Shown here: one piece after another, positions 8,990 to 18,128 of the stretch | How the letters are laid out: every line of letters starts with the position of its first letter | Position numbering within the stretch: the first letter of the stretch is position 1 | Source: Mucinivorans hirudinis | Lineage (GTDB): Bacteria; Bacteroidota; Bacteroidia; Bacteroidales; Rikenellaceae | DNA: 64,000 bases | Assembly (NCBI GenBank): GCA_000723505.1 | Contig: HG934468.1 | Span: 528,798-592,797 of the forward strand | Reading direction: 5' to 3' | Position numbers and translations under genes: made by a program | The notes under the pieces: model-generated | Database searches by the model: none | The model's input: the letters and a program-made list of their open reading frames with translations, nothing else | Told to the model about the DNA's origin: nothing

Positions 8990-11979
8990 ATTCTGTACGC
9001 TTTACTAACACTATCAATTACTGACAACCTCATTGTTGCATTATTGAAGAGGCGGCTCATCTCATTTTCGCGGTTGTTGTTAAGAGTAATGTCTGAATAT
9101 CCGAAATCTTGCTGGCGAGAGATAAAGGGATAGAGGGTTAATTTGCGAGTGAATAATGCAGATAACACTCCATCTGCCGTATCCGTATCCTTGAAATCGT
9201 ATTCGAGAATCTTATCAAAAGAGTGTGCGTAAACCACCACAAACTGAGTACACCAAAACCAATCAACCCAATAGCGCGAATAGGCAACGGGAACAGCTGT
9301 CCCGAAGCCACCGACACCCCCCATCAATATGTCGCACCCTTGTTCGGCTGCTTCAACGATATTTCTGATAAAGCTAATCGCAGAATAATTCTCGGTGAAA
9401 ATATGGTCGTCCTCACATAGTATTATTACATCGTCCCCGCGCTTTTTTGCCTGCATTACAGCTTTAACTATGCTATGCCACAAACCAACCGCACCTATGG
9501 GATGAATACAAGCATCAATGAGTATAGGTTCAAACTCTGGGCGTAGTGCGAATTGCGAAATAATATGTTCTCGGCGTTCGTCTCTTTGGGGAAGATTGAA
9601 GATGAAGACAGGAATGTATATATCCGAAAACTCACCAGGCTCACGGCAGCTTTCAAGTAGAGCCTGCAAAGTTGAACGTTTCAATTCAGCACTATAATAA
9701 CGACTATTAGCCCCGCGAATGTGGTCGAGATGGTAAATTGCACCTTCAGTGCGATGAACCCTATAACCTCTGATTTCCCATCTCTTGTAACGTTCCAAAT
9801 CCTCTGCTCCCCAGCCTGTGAATTGCTCGTTATCACCTCCCGCCTCAATAAAGGCATTGCGATTCGCAAGAAAAGCACCTCCGCAAGTGTGCTTACCATA
9901 TATACACGACAACCTATCACTGCCCGAGGTTAGAATACTCTCATCCGATGTCGAGATATACTCTTCCAAAACATTATTGCTAACATTGTAGCAGCGTCCG
10001 TCAAAAGGATAGAACATATCTGCCTTACCTTTGCGAAGAGCCGTAATAGCTTCATCAATCTGTCTCTTGGGAACTATCACATCACAATCCCAAACGCCGA
10101 TAAACTCTCTGCGCACCATACTGCACAGCAGATTCACATATTTAGTGTGGTAAAAGAGAGGGTTATAATCTTCCACAAAGATGCGCCGAACATTGTCTAT
10201 ATGCTCTATTTTAGGGTGCTTGTCAGCCTCTAATATGACAATCTCTATACCATCAAGTTTTGATAGGCTATCCGTAACAAAATTCAGATTTCGCAGCCGC
10301 TCTGCCGAATCTACGCGCACGGGGATTACGATTGTAAGGTCATTATACATCTTATCAGCTTGTTTAGTTTTTATACGTCGCCACGAAGAGGGTACGAGGT
10401 CTTTATCTTTAATATTGTTAAACCAACTTTCGGGCGCAATCACAATCTTATTAAGATTATCATTGAGCCACGCCCCCCACCAACTAAAACTGCTATTTGC
10501 AATAACTTGATGAGCACAAGCTGATATTAACATCATATCTTGCCAGCTATCCGCTCCGTGATTGTGTGAGATATATAAGGCTTTGGGAAATGGTAAGTTC
10601 TTTTTACACCATTCAATATCATCGCTGAATACGTAGTAATTACTGTCTGCATCAAATTGTTTGATTGCTTCACTATAATACTCTTTTGTGCATATACCGC
10701 CCATAAGGTTATAAGTGCGAATATCACGCACATAATCGCCTCGTCTGATATGAATTGCCACAGAGGCTTTGTCTTTCCTGATAACCTCCAATAAATCTTT
10801 ACTCTCTTCATTAAGTTTGGTATAATCAAATATGAGATTCTCTCTGACGGAGTCATCAAAATATTTCTCGCTCTGTCTATATCCCGAGATAAGCCAAACA
10901 GGATGTGTAGAATCCTTGATGGGAGTATATCCGCAAAAGAGAGGTTCATCTATTCGCCGAACATATCGAGATGGGATTTTTGCAATTTGTCCGATAATAT
11001 TTTCCGGAACAACCATATCCGAATCAACTCCAAAAATATAATCAAGTTGATAACCTTGATGACATTCCAACATCTGTAATGTGCTTCTGTTGAGATAAAA
11101 TCTGCGGTTAGGAAAGTCTTTACGAAGTTGTACCATCATTGCATATTGAAATATCTGATTCCCAAGTCCGCCCTGCAAATTAATAATGGCGATAGGTTGG
11201 GAACGCAAATTATCATCAATCAGAAATGAGAGTGTAGGTTCGGTGTGGAGTGATTTGATATTTTCCAACTCATTTTTCGAGAACCATTTATCTTTATCAA
11301 GGAGCAGACCCTTAGAATCTGCGGTAGGATTCCATTGCTCTGCAACAGCATATAGCGTGCCGATAATTCTCGGGTTGTGATTGAGCAGATAACGGTTCAG
11401 ATACGATTCATCGTGGAAACGTGGAACAATTTTTCTCGAAATATCTATCTCTGTAAGTTCCTTGATATGACGACTCATATTCAGAAACTCGGTTGTACAT
11501 CCACCGTAGAAGCCTCCTTGAAAATAGTATTTACCGCTTCCGAGAGGAATATATGCACTTGAGTTTGGGTTTCGGTCATATGCAAAGTTATCCGGATTCT
11601 GTCCGATATAAAAATCAAAACATAGTGCACTCACTCCGTCATTACTGTCTTCGGGTAGAATCTCACCGCTATATATCGGAGCAATAGCACGATAGTTTGA
11701 ATTGAGGTTGAAGACAAAATCATTTTCTTTTAGTTTTTCTTCAATCGAGAGAAAGAACTCCGACCGTCTCATAACATTTAATACCCAACCTCTATCTTCA
11801 ATTAGCTGTGGAAAAACATTGTCAGGCAACTTCCTTGCTACCATATCTTTGTCATCCGTAAAGAGATAAAAATTTTTGTTGGCATCAACGCAGAAATTAC
11901 TGTTTACCGATTCGTAAAATCCCTCCCAAAAACGATTATACAATCCGGTGGATATATATATGATGCCTATTGTTATCAT
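8986..11979 (-). CDS. Four-domain glycosyltransferase fusion: GT6 + GT11 + GT7-like + GT25-like
   Basis: 997 residues with four separate catalytic domains. Residues 1-240 are GT6, the ABO/alpha-1,3-Gal(NAc) transferase family, with QGGFYGGCTTEFL (154-166) and HDESYLNRYLL (189-199). Asn-Leu-Asn at 91-93 stands in place of DxD, as in other bacterial GT6. Residues 262-540 are GT11 alpha-1,2-fucosyltransferase, with LQGGLGNQIFQYA, HIRRGDYV (410-417) and SSFSWWGAWL. Residues 545-778 are a GT7-like galactosyltransferase with GWGAEDLERYKRW. Residues 785-997 resemble GT25 (FIFNLPQRDERR, CEDDHIF at 855-861). Together they could add Gal, then alpha-1,2-Fuc, then alpha-1,3-Gal/GalNAc, as in blood-group H and A/B antigens. 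ATGA overlaps on both sides couple it to the LanC-like gene and the GT10 gene. Linkages are inferred from family. Confidence 0.85.
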   Translation of the reverse strand: MITIGIIYISTGLYNRFWEGFYESVNSNFCVDANKNFYLFTDDKDMVARKLPDNVFPQLIEDRGWVLNVMRRSEFFLSIEEKLKENDFVFNLNSNYRAIAPIYSGEILPEDSNDGVSALCFDFYIGQNPDNFAYDRNPNSSAYIPLGSGKYYFQGGFYGGCTTEFLNMSRHIKELTEIDISRKIVPRFHDESYLNRYLLNHNPRIIGTLYAVAEQWNPTADSKGLLLDKDKWFSKNELENIKSLHTEPTLSFLIDDNLRSQPIAIINLQGGLGNQIFQYAMMVQLRKDFPNRRFYLNRSTLQMLECHQGYQLDYIFGVDSDMVVPENIIGQIAKIPSRYVRRIDEPLFCGYTPIKDSTHPVWLISGYRQSEKYFDDSVRENLIFDYTKLNEESKDLLEVIRKDKASVAIHIRRGDYVRDIRTYNLMGGICTKEYYSEAIKQFDADSNYYVFSDDIEWCKKNLPFPKALYISHNHGADSWQDMMLISACAHQVIANSSFSWWGAWLNDNLNKIVIAPESWFNNIKDKDLVPSSWRRIKTKQADKMYNDLTIVIPVRVDSAERLRNLNFVTDSLSKLDGIEIVILEADKHPKIEHIDNVRRIFVEDYNPLFYHTKYVNLLCSMVRREFIGVWDCDVIVPKRQIDEAITALRKGKADMFYPFDGRCYNVSNNVLEEYISTSDESILTSGSDRLSCIYGKHTCGGAFLANRNAFIEAGGDNEQFTGWGAEDLERYKRWEIRGYRVHRTEGAIYHLDHIRGANSRYYSAELKRSTLQALLESCREPGEFSDIYIPVFIFNLPQRDERREHIISQFALRPEFEPILIDACIHPIGAVGLWHSIVKAVMQAKKRGDDVIILCEDDHIFTENYSAISFIRNIVEAAEQGCDILMGGVGGFGTAVPVAYSRYWVDWFWCTQFVVVYAHSFDKILEYDFKDTDTADGVLSALFTRKLTLYPFISRQQDFGYSDITLNNNRENEMSRLFNNATMRLSVIDSVSKAYRI

Positions 11980-12764
11980 TGTGAGTCCGACAATATTTTT
12001 TGTAACCCTATCCCCGCTATACCGTTTTTAATTCCCCAACGCTCCGACTCGGGAATAGAGTTCATATCATAACCCGCGTACTTCGATTTTATGTCCGAAG
12101 AGTCGAGCAACGTTTCAACCTGTGCACGAGTGAGCCGAGGGACAAACGGAACAAGAAAATCATACTCCGCAGGCGGAATCTTCGCTCTGATTTTTTCGAC
12201 TTTATAGTTGAAAACGCTGAGTTTATGCAGTTCATCAAGCAGGTAGAGAACATCTGCCGAGGGGCTGTCGGCGTTAATCTTTCTCTCCAATTCGTCGATA
12301 AAGAGAATGGTATTGTATTTCAAATCCAAGGCGGTAAGGTTCTCCTCATCATTGGCTCGATAACGAAGCCGAGAGATATAGTAGTGTCCTATCGAAAGCA
12401 AGGTCTCGATGTTGTTGTCCGAGTGGATAAGCGTATTTGTAACTTTTGAATCGAACTCCTCGAGAATATCGTCGGCATCGGCTTCTACAAATCCGTTTTG
12501 TATCAGATATTCAACTGCCCAACCGATGCCAGTTATGCCGCTCGCAAACTCCAAGGACATATCGGCGTGCAGCGACTCGGTTACATTATCAATAAGCTCT
12601 GAGGCAAACTCTGCAAAAACAGCATTACCGCTACTGCGCGCCAAATGGTGAAAGTAGAGAGCAATGCCCATCTTACCGTGCAGCAATCCGCAATCCTCCA
12701 CCGCGGTAGAGTGCAGCATCAAGGCGTTGGTGATTCGTTGTTCGCGGGTAAATTCTATCTTCAT
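11976..12764 (-). CDS. LanC-like protein lacking visible zinc ligands
   Basis: 262 residues. The start region GLLHGKMGIALYFHHLAR and the repeats SGITGIGWAVEYL and NGIAGIGLQKIL match the alpha/alpha-toroid repeats of LanC-like proteins, which in lanthipeptide systems close thioether rings. The Cys and Cys-His zinc ligands of true LanC cyclases are not present (the places read EFASGITGIG and IKNGIAGIG), and the protein is shorter than LanC (about 400). I therefore favour a scaffold, substrate-binding or degenerate role. Its stop overlaps the start of the four-domain glycosyltransferase as ATGA, which ties peptide-type and glycan-type genes into one transcript. Confidence 0.65.
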   Translation of the reverse strand: MKIEFTREQRITNALMLHSTAVEDCGLLHGKMGIALYFHHLARSSGNAVFAEFASELIDNVTESLHADMSLEFASGITGIGWAVEYLIQNGFVEADADDILEEFDSKVTNTLIHSDNNIETLLSIGHYYISRLRYRANDEENLTALDLKYNTILFIDELERKINADSPSADVLYLLDELHKLSVFNYKVEKIRAKIPPAEYDFLVPFVPRLTRAQVETLLDSSDIKSKYAGYDMNSIPESERWGIKNGIAGIGLQKILSDSQ

Positions 12765-12833
12765 ATTAGATTTAGATTACACTGTTTTTTCCTCTAAATT
12801 ATCCTCACGACTCCCTCAAAAAAACCATTAGTT

Positions 12834-12924
12834 TGTCATTCTGAGCGAAGCGAAGAATCTATTTATTGATTTGAAAGTTAGAGTTTTATTTCTATGTAGA
12901 TTCTTCGCTTCGCTCAGAATGACA
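12834..12924. repeat. REP-like inverted repeat between HlyD and LanC-like genes
   Basis: Two 28-bp arms in inverted orientation (core TCTGAGCGAAGCGAAGA and its complement), separated by about 35 bp of AT-rich sequence. Widespread intergenic palindromes of this kind are common in many bacteria. It would fold in the transcript between the two genes and could weaken read-through or stabilise the upstream mRNA. Confidence 0.8.
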
Positions 12925-12951
12925 CCCCAATTATTGAGTGTATAAATTAGA

Positions 12952-14220
12952 TTATCTATCAAAAAACGCCCTGTGCGGCTGAATAAATCTTTGAATCAGT
13001 CTTTGGTCGCGGGTTATAATATCGCCCGTGCCGTCCATTCTTTGGATAAGTTGGAGCTGCTCTTTGTAGGTCGATTGCAGCCCCTGCGGAAAAGTTACCT
13101 CCACGATATAGCCATCCTTCTCGGGAACTGACGAAATTCGGTTTACCACACCCTTGAGCAACCCGTACTCAAAGTATGGAAAGCCGTTCAGCTTCACATT
13201 CACCGTCTGACCCACCGCCACACGTCCGAATCCTGCCGAGGGCACTTCCATTATACCCACAACCTCGGAGGAGTCTGCCGGAATGATTGTTGCCAACTTC
13301 TCGCCCGCTTGGATGTGTTGGTTGCTGCTCCAGAACTTCGCAAAGGACAATCGCCCCACTATCGGCGAGATGAGCAGGTAGTTTTGTTGCCACTGGCGGA
13401 TTTGTGCCAAGAGGCGTGTGCGGCTCTCGTTGATTTGGTTTTTGTAGGTTGTCGTTTCGTTATCGTATTGCAGGTCGAGCTCCAAGAGTTGTTGCTCCAT
13501 CTGCATCACGGTAAGCTCCGTCGTGGTAAGCGAAGCTTCGTAGCTTGCCAGTGCATTTTCTTTTTGGAGCTTTGCTTGCGCGCTACGTTCATACTCCAAA
13601 GAGGAGATTACCCGGTCGGCATATAGTGCCGAATCCCGCCTGAAGTTGATTAGCGTATATTCGTAATCCCTCTTTATCAACCCTCGCTGCGAGGTGAGTT
13701 GGCGGAGATATGTTTTATACTGCTCGGTCTGTCTCTCCAATAGTCGTCTCTTTTTGCCGATATTGTCCGCCTTGATATAGTGTTGGTAGTTGAGATATTG
13801 GGTGCGGAACTCCGAGAAGGGGCTTTGCAATTCACCCATAGAGTAGTTTTGTTCTATCCACGAGTTGTCGGCAGAGGGGTCGAAGTTTTCGATATGTTCC
13901 AGAACTTTGTTTACATCGGGATATTGGGCACTGTTTTGGAGCATAGCCACCACTTCGTCCTGATGGACGGTTGCTCCCTCTTTTGCAAAGATTGTGTCGA
14001 TGCGTCCCGTAGTTTTGGCGATAAGGTCTGTTGGTGGGTTGATTGTGGTTATGGTTATTGGGGCAACTACGATTTGGGGGTATTTGAGCAGGTAGCTGCC
14101 GGCGATGAGTCCGGCGAATATCAGGAATATCACACTCATACCCCAGCGGATTATCCAATGGGGCATCTTGCCGAAGATTTCGGTGCTCTGGGGGCTGTAT
14201 TCTCTATTGTCTGATGGCAT
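12952..14220 (-). CDS. HlyD-type periplasmic adaptor of the peptide exporter
   Basis: About 422 residues from the ATG at 14220; an in-frame GTG at 14247 would add nine. One membrane span near residues 23-45 (IIRWGMSVIFLIFAGLIAG), then a lipoyl-like half (TTGRIDTIFAKEGATVHQDEVVAML), a long coiled-coil at about 120-280, the returning half (PIVGRLSFAKFWSSNQHIQAGEKLATI) and a beta-barrel. This is the membrane-fusion protein that links an inner-membrane peptidase-ABC transporter to an outer-membrane channel. It follows the ABC gene on the same strand after a short gap. No TolC-type gene is in the locus, so the channel would be a host one. Confidence 0.88.
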   Translation of the reverse strand: MPSDNREYSPQSTEIFGKMPHWIIRWGMSVIFLIFAGLIAGSYLLKYPQIVVAPITITTINPPTDLIAKTTGRIDTIFAKEGATVHQDEVVAMLQNSAQYPDVNKVLEHIENFDPSADNSWIEQNYSMGELQSPFSEFRTQYLNYQHYIKADNIGKKRRLLERQTEQYKTYLRQLTSQRGLIKRDYEYTLINFRRDSALYADRVISSLEYERSAQAKLQKENALASYEASLTTTELTVMQMEQQLLELDLQYDNETTTYKNQINESRTRLLAQIRQWQQNYLLISPIVGRLSFAKFWSSNQHIQAGEKLATIIPADSSEVVGIMEVPSAGFGRVAVGQTVNVKLNGFPYFEYGLLKGVVNRISSVPEKDGYIVEVTFPQGLQSTYKEQLQLIQRMDGTGDIITRDQRLIQRFIQPHRAFFDR

Positions 14221-14252
14221 AATATATAATGATTGGGAGTCGGGCACCGACC

Positions 14253-16451
14253 TTAGTTTCCTAATTCTAACTGATTCCTCACCAGCTCATAATAAGCCCC
14301 CCTGCTCGCAACAAGCTCCTGATGAGTCCCCTGCTCAACAACCTCACCGCCCTCCAAAACTACTATCTTGTCCGCACTACGAACAGTGCTCAACCTATGC
14401 GCCACAACAACAACAGTCTTCCCCCGAAAGAAACCCTGCAACTTATCCATTATCACACGCTCATTGTTGGCATCCAACGAATTGGTAGCCTCGTCGAACA
14501 TTATATACTCCGCCTCCTTATACGCCGCACGAGCTATCAGCAAACGCTGCTTCTGACCCGTGCTCAGCCCGTGTCCGTCCGAACCTATCTTCGTGTTGTA
14601 ACGTAGTGGCAACGACTCGATAAACTCACGGATGTTGGCAATATCCACTGCCTTGTTCACCCGCTTCATATCGGGAACCTCGTCCATCACCCCGATATTG
14701 CCCGCAATAGTGTCCGAAAAGATATAACCCTCCTGCATCACCGCAGCACAATGACCCCGCCAAACAGTGTCGCTGTACATTTTCAGAGGCACTGAACCTA
14801 ACAAAACCTCTCCCGAAGCAGGCTCATAAAACCCAAGCAACAGCTTTAGCAGTGTCGTCTTACCGCTGCCGCTCGTGCCCACAATCGCCGTAACCTTGCC
14901 CGCTTCGATATTTAGAGAGACATCATTCAAAACCTTTTCGGAGTTGGGACCCTCGTATTGAAAAACAACGTTCCTCAAAACTATATCTTCACCCGTGGGA
15001 ATCTCACGGATTTTACTCTTCGATGCCGGCTCTTCATCATCCTTGCTGTGGATTTCGTTCAGACGCTCCAAACTTATTTTTGCATCCTGACTCTCCTGAA
15101 CAAAGCCGATAAACTGAGACAACGGAGCATTCAACTGCCCGATGATATACTGCATCGCCATCATCATACCCAAGGTCATATCGCCGTTAATCACAGCCGT
15201 AGCAGCCAAAAAGGAGATAAAGACGTTTTTGCTTTGGTCGATAAAGAGACCTCCCACCTGCTGGGTCTGTTGCAGGGTGAGACCCTTGATGCTGATTTTA
15301 TAGAGCTTCGCTTGGATACCCTCCCACACCCAACGCTTCTGCTTCTCGCAGTTGTTGAGCTTAATGTCCTGCATACCGTTTATCAACTGAACGATGTTGC
15401 TCTGGTTGGCTGCCGCCTCCTGAAAACGCATATAGTCCAACTTGCGGCGACGCTTCAAAAATATCAAAATCCAACCCACATACAAAGCACTACCCAAGAC
15501 AAACACCCCCAGAATCGGCAGGTTGTAGCTCGCCATCACACCCGAGTATATCACAAAAGTGATTGCCGCAACGGCAATGCTGATTATCGAACCTGTCAGA
15601 AACGACTGGATACGGCTATGGTCGCCGATGCGCTGCATAATATCGCCAACCATCTTAGAATCGAAAAAGGCTATCGGCAACCGCATCAACTTGCCCAAGA
15701 AATCCGAAATCAACGATATGCTGACACGGGTAGTAATATGGAGCGTGAGCCAGCTGCGGATAAGGTTATTAGCCGTCTGCCCCAGTGTCAGCATAACTTG
15801 TGCAATAAGAATCGCTATAACGATATTGATGTCGTTATTGCCGATACCGGTATCCACCACCGACTGCGTCAGAAACGGAAAAATCAGGCTTATAAGGCTC
15901 CCCGTAAGCAGACCCAGAAACAACTGAATGATATAGCGTTTATAGGGCGTGAGATAGCGCAACAGGTGTCCGAAGTGGAGCTTGCTCTCATCCGGTGTCT
16001 CCTCTTCGTAGAACCTCGGAGTAGGCTCTAATAGCAGTGCCGTACCCTGAGTGAGGGTCAATTCGCTGCCCTCGGAGGAGGTAGATAACCAACTCTTCAA
16101 AAACCGCTCCTTGTCGTAGCAGAGCAGTCCTGCCGCCGGGTCGGCAATGTAGATATTCTCGCGTTTGATGTTGTAGACCACCGCAAAGTGGTTCTGATTC
16201 CAGTGGACGATGCAGGGCAGATTCACCTCATTGCAGAGCTGCTCAAAAGAGATCTTAACCCCCATAGTGCGAAACCCTACACCCTCCGCCGCATCCGAAA
16301 TACCAAGCATCGACACCCCCTCGCGAGTGGTATGGCACCGCTCCCGAAAAAATGCCGCCGGATAACCCTTGCCATAGAACCGCGCAACCATACGTAAGCA
16401 AGTCGCGCCGCAATCCATAGAGTCTAACTGGAAGTAGTGAGGGAATTTCAT
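14253..16451 (-). CDS. C39 peptidase-containing ABC exporter
   Basis: 732 residues. The N-terminal C39 bacteriocin-processing peptidase has QLDSMDCGATCLRM with catalytic Cys14, His in NHFAVVYN and Asp in ADPAAG. The middle is a six-span ABC membrane domain (about 165-430). The C-terminal ATPase has GTSGSGKTTLL (Walker A), LSTGQKQRLLIARA (signature) and YIMFDEATNSLD (Walker B). Such exporters cut leaders after a double glycine and export the core peptide. Two nearby precursors have fitting GG sites, at 24347-24586 and 18506-18766. Only 4 bp separate it from the glycosyltransferase upstream. All key residues are present, so export should be active. Confidence 0.93.
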   Translation of the reverse strand: MKFPHYFQLDSMDCGATCLRMVARFYGKGYPAAFFRERCHTTREGVSMLGISDAAEGVGFRTMGVKISFEQLCNEVNLPCIVHWNQNHFAVVYNIKRENIYIADPAAGLLCYDKERFLKSWLSTSSEGSELTLTQGTALLLEPTPRFYEEETPDESKLHFGHLLRYLTPYKRYIIQLFLGLLTGSLISLIFPFLTQSVVDTGIGNNDINIVIAILIAQVMLTLGQTANNLIRSWLTLHITTRVSISLISDFLGKLMRLPIAFFDSKMVGDIMQRIGDHSRIQSFLTGSIISIAVAAITFVIYSGVMASYNLPILGVFVLGSALYVGWILIFLKRRRKLDYMRFQEAAANQSNIVQLINGMQDIKLNNCEKQKRWVWEGIQAKLYKISIKGLTLQQTQQVGGLFIDQSKNVFISFLAATAVINGDMTLGMMMAMQYIIGQLNAPLSQFIGFVQESQDAKISLERLNEIHSKDDEEPASKSKIREIPTGEDIVLRNVVFQYEGPNSEKVLNDVSLNIEAGKVTAIVGTSGSGKTTLLKLLLGFYEPASGEVLLGSVPLKMYSDTVWRGHCAAVMQEGYIFSDTIAGNIGVMDEVPDMKRVNKAVDIANIREFIESLPLRYNTKIGSDGHGLSTGQKQRLLIARAAYKEAEYIMFDEATNSLDANNERVIMDKLQGFFRGKTVVVVAHRLSTVRSADKIVVLEGGEVVEQGTHQELVASRGAYYELVRNQLELGN

Positions 16452-16455
16452 ACGG

Positions 16456-17568
16456 CTAAAATTGTGCTGCTAACTCTTTGTAAACTTCAAAAGTCTCCCG
16501 TGCCATCCGTTCGGCAGTGTAATGCTCCGCCCACTCACGACGTGCATTCGCACCCAAACGTTTACGCAACCCAACATCGCCGGCTAAGGTGATTATGTGT
16601 TGTTTTAACACGTCGGTATCAAGCGTGGGTATATCGTCTGTATAATCAACAGGCACGGTCAGTGCAATATCTTTGCACACAAACAACTCTCCCATACCTC
16701 TGACCTCAGAAGCGATAATCGCCATTCCGTGGCTCATCATCTCCAAAGCCACATAACTGCACTGCTCATTGAGCGATGGAATAACCCCAATATCGCACAC
16801 CGCCATCAGGTTGTGAACCTCTTGGTTATCTATATTCCCCAAAAATGTTATCTTTGAATGGTTTGCCTCTATCTTCTCAAAGACCAAATCATAAGCTCCG
16901 CTACCGACAATCACAAGCCTTGCATTCTCTAAGCCCATCCCACTGAACAACTTGGCAAGAAAGGTGATTCCTTTACTCTCCTCAATCCTGCCAACATACA
17001 ACACCAAACACTCATCTTCTTCAAAACCATATCTCGCCCTTACCCTATCCCGATTCTCGGTGGAAACTACCTCTCGAACTCCATTGTAGATGAGTTTTGT
17101 ATTTGCATTAAACTCCCTATCTATATAGTTCTTTGCATATTGTGTTACACAAATTATGTGGTTATATAGTTGTATCTCTGACGGTTTTTGTTTAGTAGAT
17201 AAAAAGTGTAGAGTATACAAATACTTCAAGTTTCTCTTGGGATATGCAAAACTTTTAGATAAATTTAATCCATTACCGTGAACTATCAACTTCTCGCTTA
17301 TAGGTAGATATAATGACAATATACCTAATAACACTTTAATGAGATTATATTCACTATTTTTATCAGGTAATAACACAAACTCCGGAAAATGAAAGATATG
17401 GCAATTATTAAAGTTGAATAATTCTATTTCGTGCTTTGTAATATCGCTCAAGTAAACAAAGATAATATTAATATCAATCGAATAAGCGCACTGTGAAAGT
17501 AATTCCGAGCTATATTTCGCAGCTCCGGAGTGATTATTAACGATGTGTATAATCGCGGGTAATTTCAT
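16456..17568 (-). CDS. GT4 glycosyltransferase, GG-Bacteroidales peptide-system type
   Basis: 370 residues, GT-B fold. VLYVGRIEESKGI binds the nucleotide sugar, and IPSLNEQCSYVALEMMSHGMAIIAS carries the retaining GT4 E-x7-E motif. It shares EQCSYVALEMMS and the ending ERMA.ETF.VYK with the protein at 24651-25868; I believe this matches a GT4 subfamily described as belonging to GG-Bacteroidales radical-SAM peptide systems. It sits directly before the exporter. A likely role is first-sugar transfer to the peptide, but this is inferred from position only. Confidence 0.75.
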   Translation of the reverse strand: MKLPAIIHIVNNHSGAAKYSSELLSQCAYSIDINIIFVYLSDITKHEIELFNFNNCHIFHFPEFVLLPDKNSEYNLIKVLLGILSLYLPISEKLIVHGNGLNLSKSFAYPKRNLKYLYTLHFLSTKQKPSEIQLYNHIICVTQYAKNYIDREFNANTKLIYNGVREVVSTENRDRVRARYGFEEDECLVLYVGRIEESKGITFLAKLFSGMGLENARLVIVGSGAYDLVFEKIEANHSKITFLGNIDNQEVHNLMAVCDIGVIPSLNEQCSYVALEMMSHGMAIIASEVRGMGELFVCKDIALTVPVDYTDDIPTLDTDVLKQHIITLAGDVGLRKRLGANARREWAEHYTAERMARETFEVYKELAAQF

Positions 17569-17582
17569 TAGTTTTTTACTGT

Positions 17583-17888
17583 TTATTTTGCAATGATAAT
17601 TATGGGATTATCCTCTTCTGATATTCCTTTTATAAATTCTTTGAAACTTTCTGATGGATTAGGTAATTTGGCAGCCATTTCTAAGAATCTATCAGCGTGG
17701 TAGTAATCAACTAATTCATTTTCAGAAGAGATAGATTTAGGAAAAAACGGTAACCCTCCATCTAAATCGTTTCCCAAACCGGGCAGACATTGACAGACTG
17801 CAAAAGCAAAAAGAACGTTTGCTGTTTGTGGTCGTAAAATTCCATATAGTTGAATTATAGATTGTGTTGTAAACTTGCTGAATGCCAT
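17583..17888 (-). pseudogene. C-terminal remnant of a six-bladed propeller protein
   Basis: A short open frame ending ISEEDNPIIIIAK, the same ending seen in the propeller proteins at 22629-23825 (EDSNPIIMVVHLKK) and 30216-31430 (ENNNPVIFFFEYK). Only about the last 70 residues look like protein from that family. The front part of the frame has no propeller-like or signal sequence and opens directly against a palindrome. It suggests that a second precursor/propeller module once stood here and was mostly deleted. Confidence 0.55.
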
Positions 17889-17906
17889 TGCGGCTTTCGC
17901 CGCAAT
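17887..17906. repeat. Short REP-like palindrome
   Basis: ATTGCGGCTTTCGCCGCAAT is a perfect hairpin with an 8-bp stem. The same sequence occurs twice at 25927-25991, and a related piece lies near 20460. It overlaps the artificial start of the propeller remnant. Confidence 0.75.
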
Positions 17907-18128
17907 AGCCTGCCCTGTACTTGATACGGGAACAACTAAAAGTGTTTAGCTAATACGCAACATTACATAGAAACTATTGCAACGTCAAATATCATTTTTA
18001 AAGTAAACTATTTATCTTCAAAATATTAGGTAAAAGGTAAGGTTAAGCCTATCCAAGCCACAAATCCAACTATGCGGCTCAGAAAGACTCAACCTACAAA
18101 AAAGCACCCCTTAAGGTTATTTGTCAAT

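Noticed and set aside
14958-16031. 357-codon open frame antisense to the ABC exporter
   Set aside because: The opposite strand holds a complete C39-ABC protein with all motifs; the antisense translation has none.
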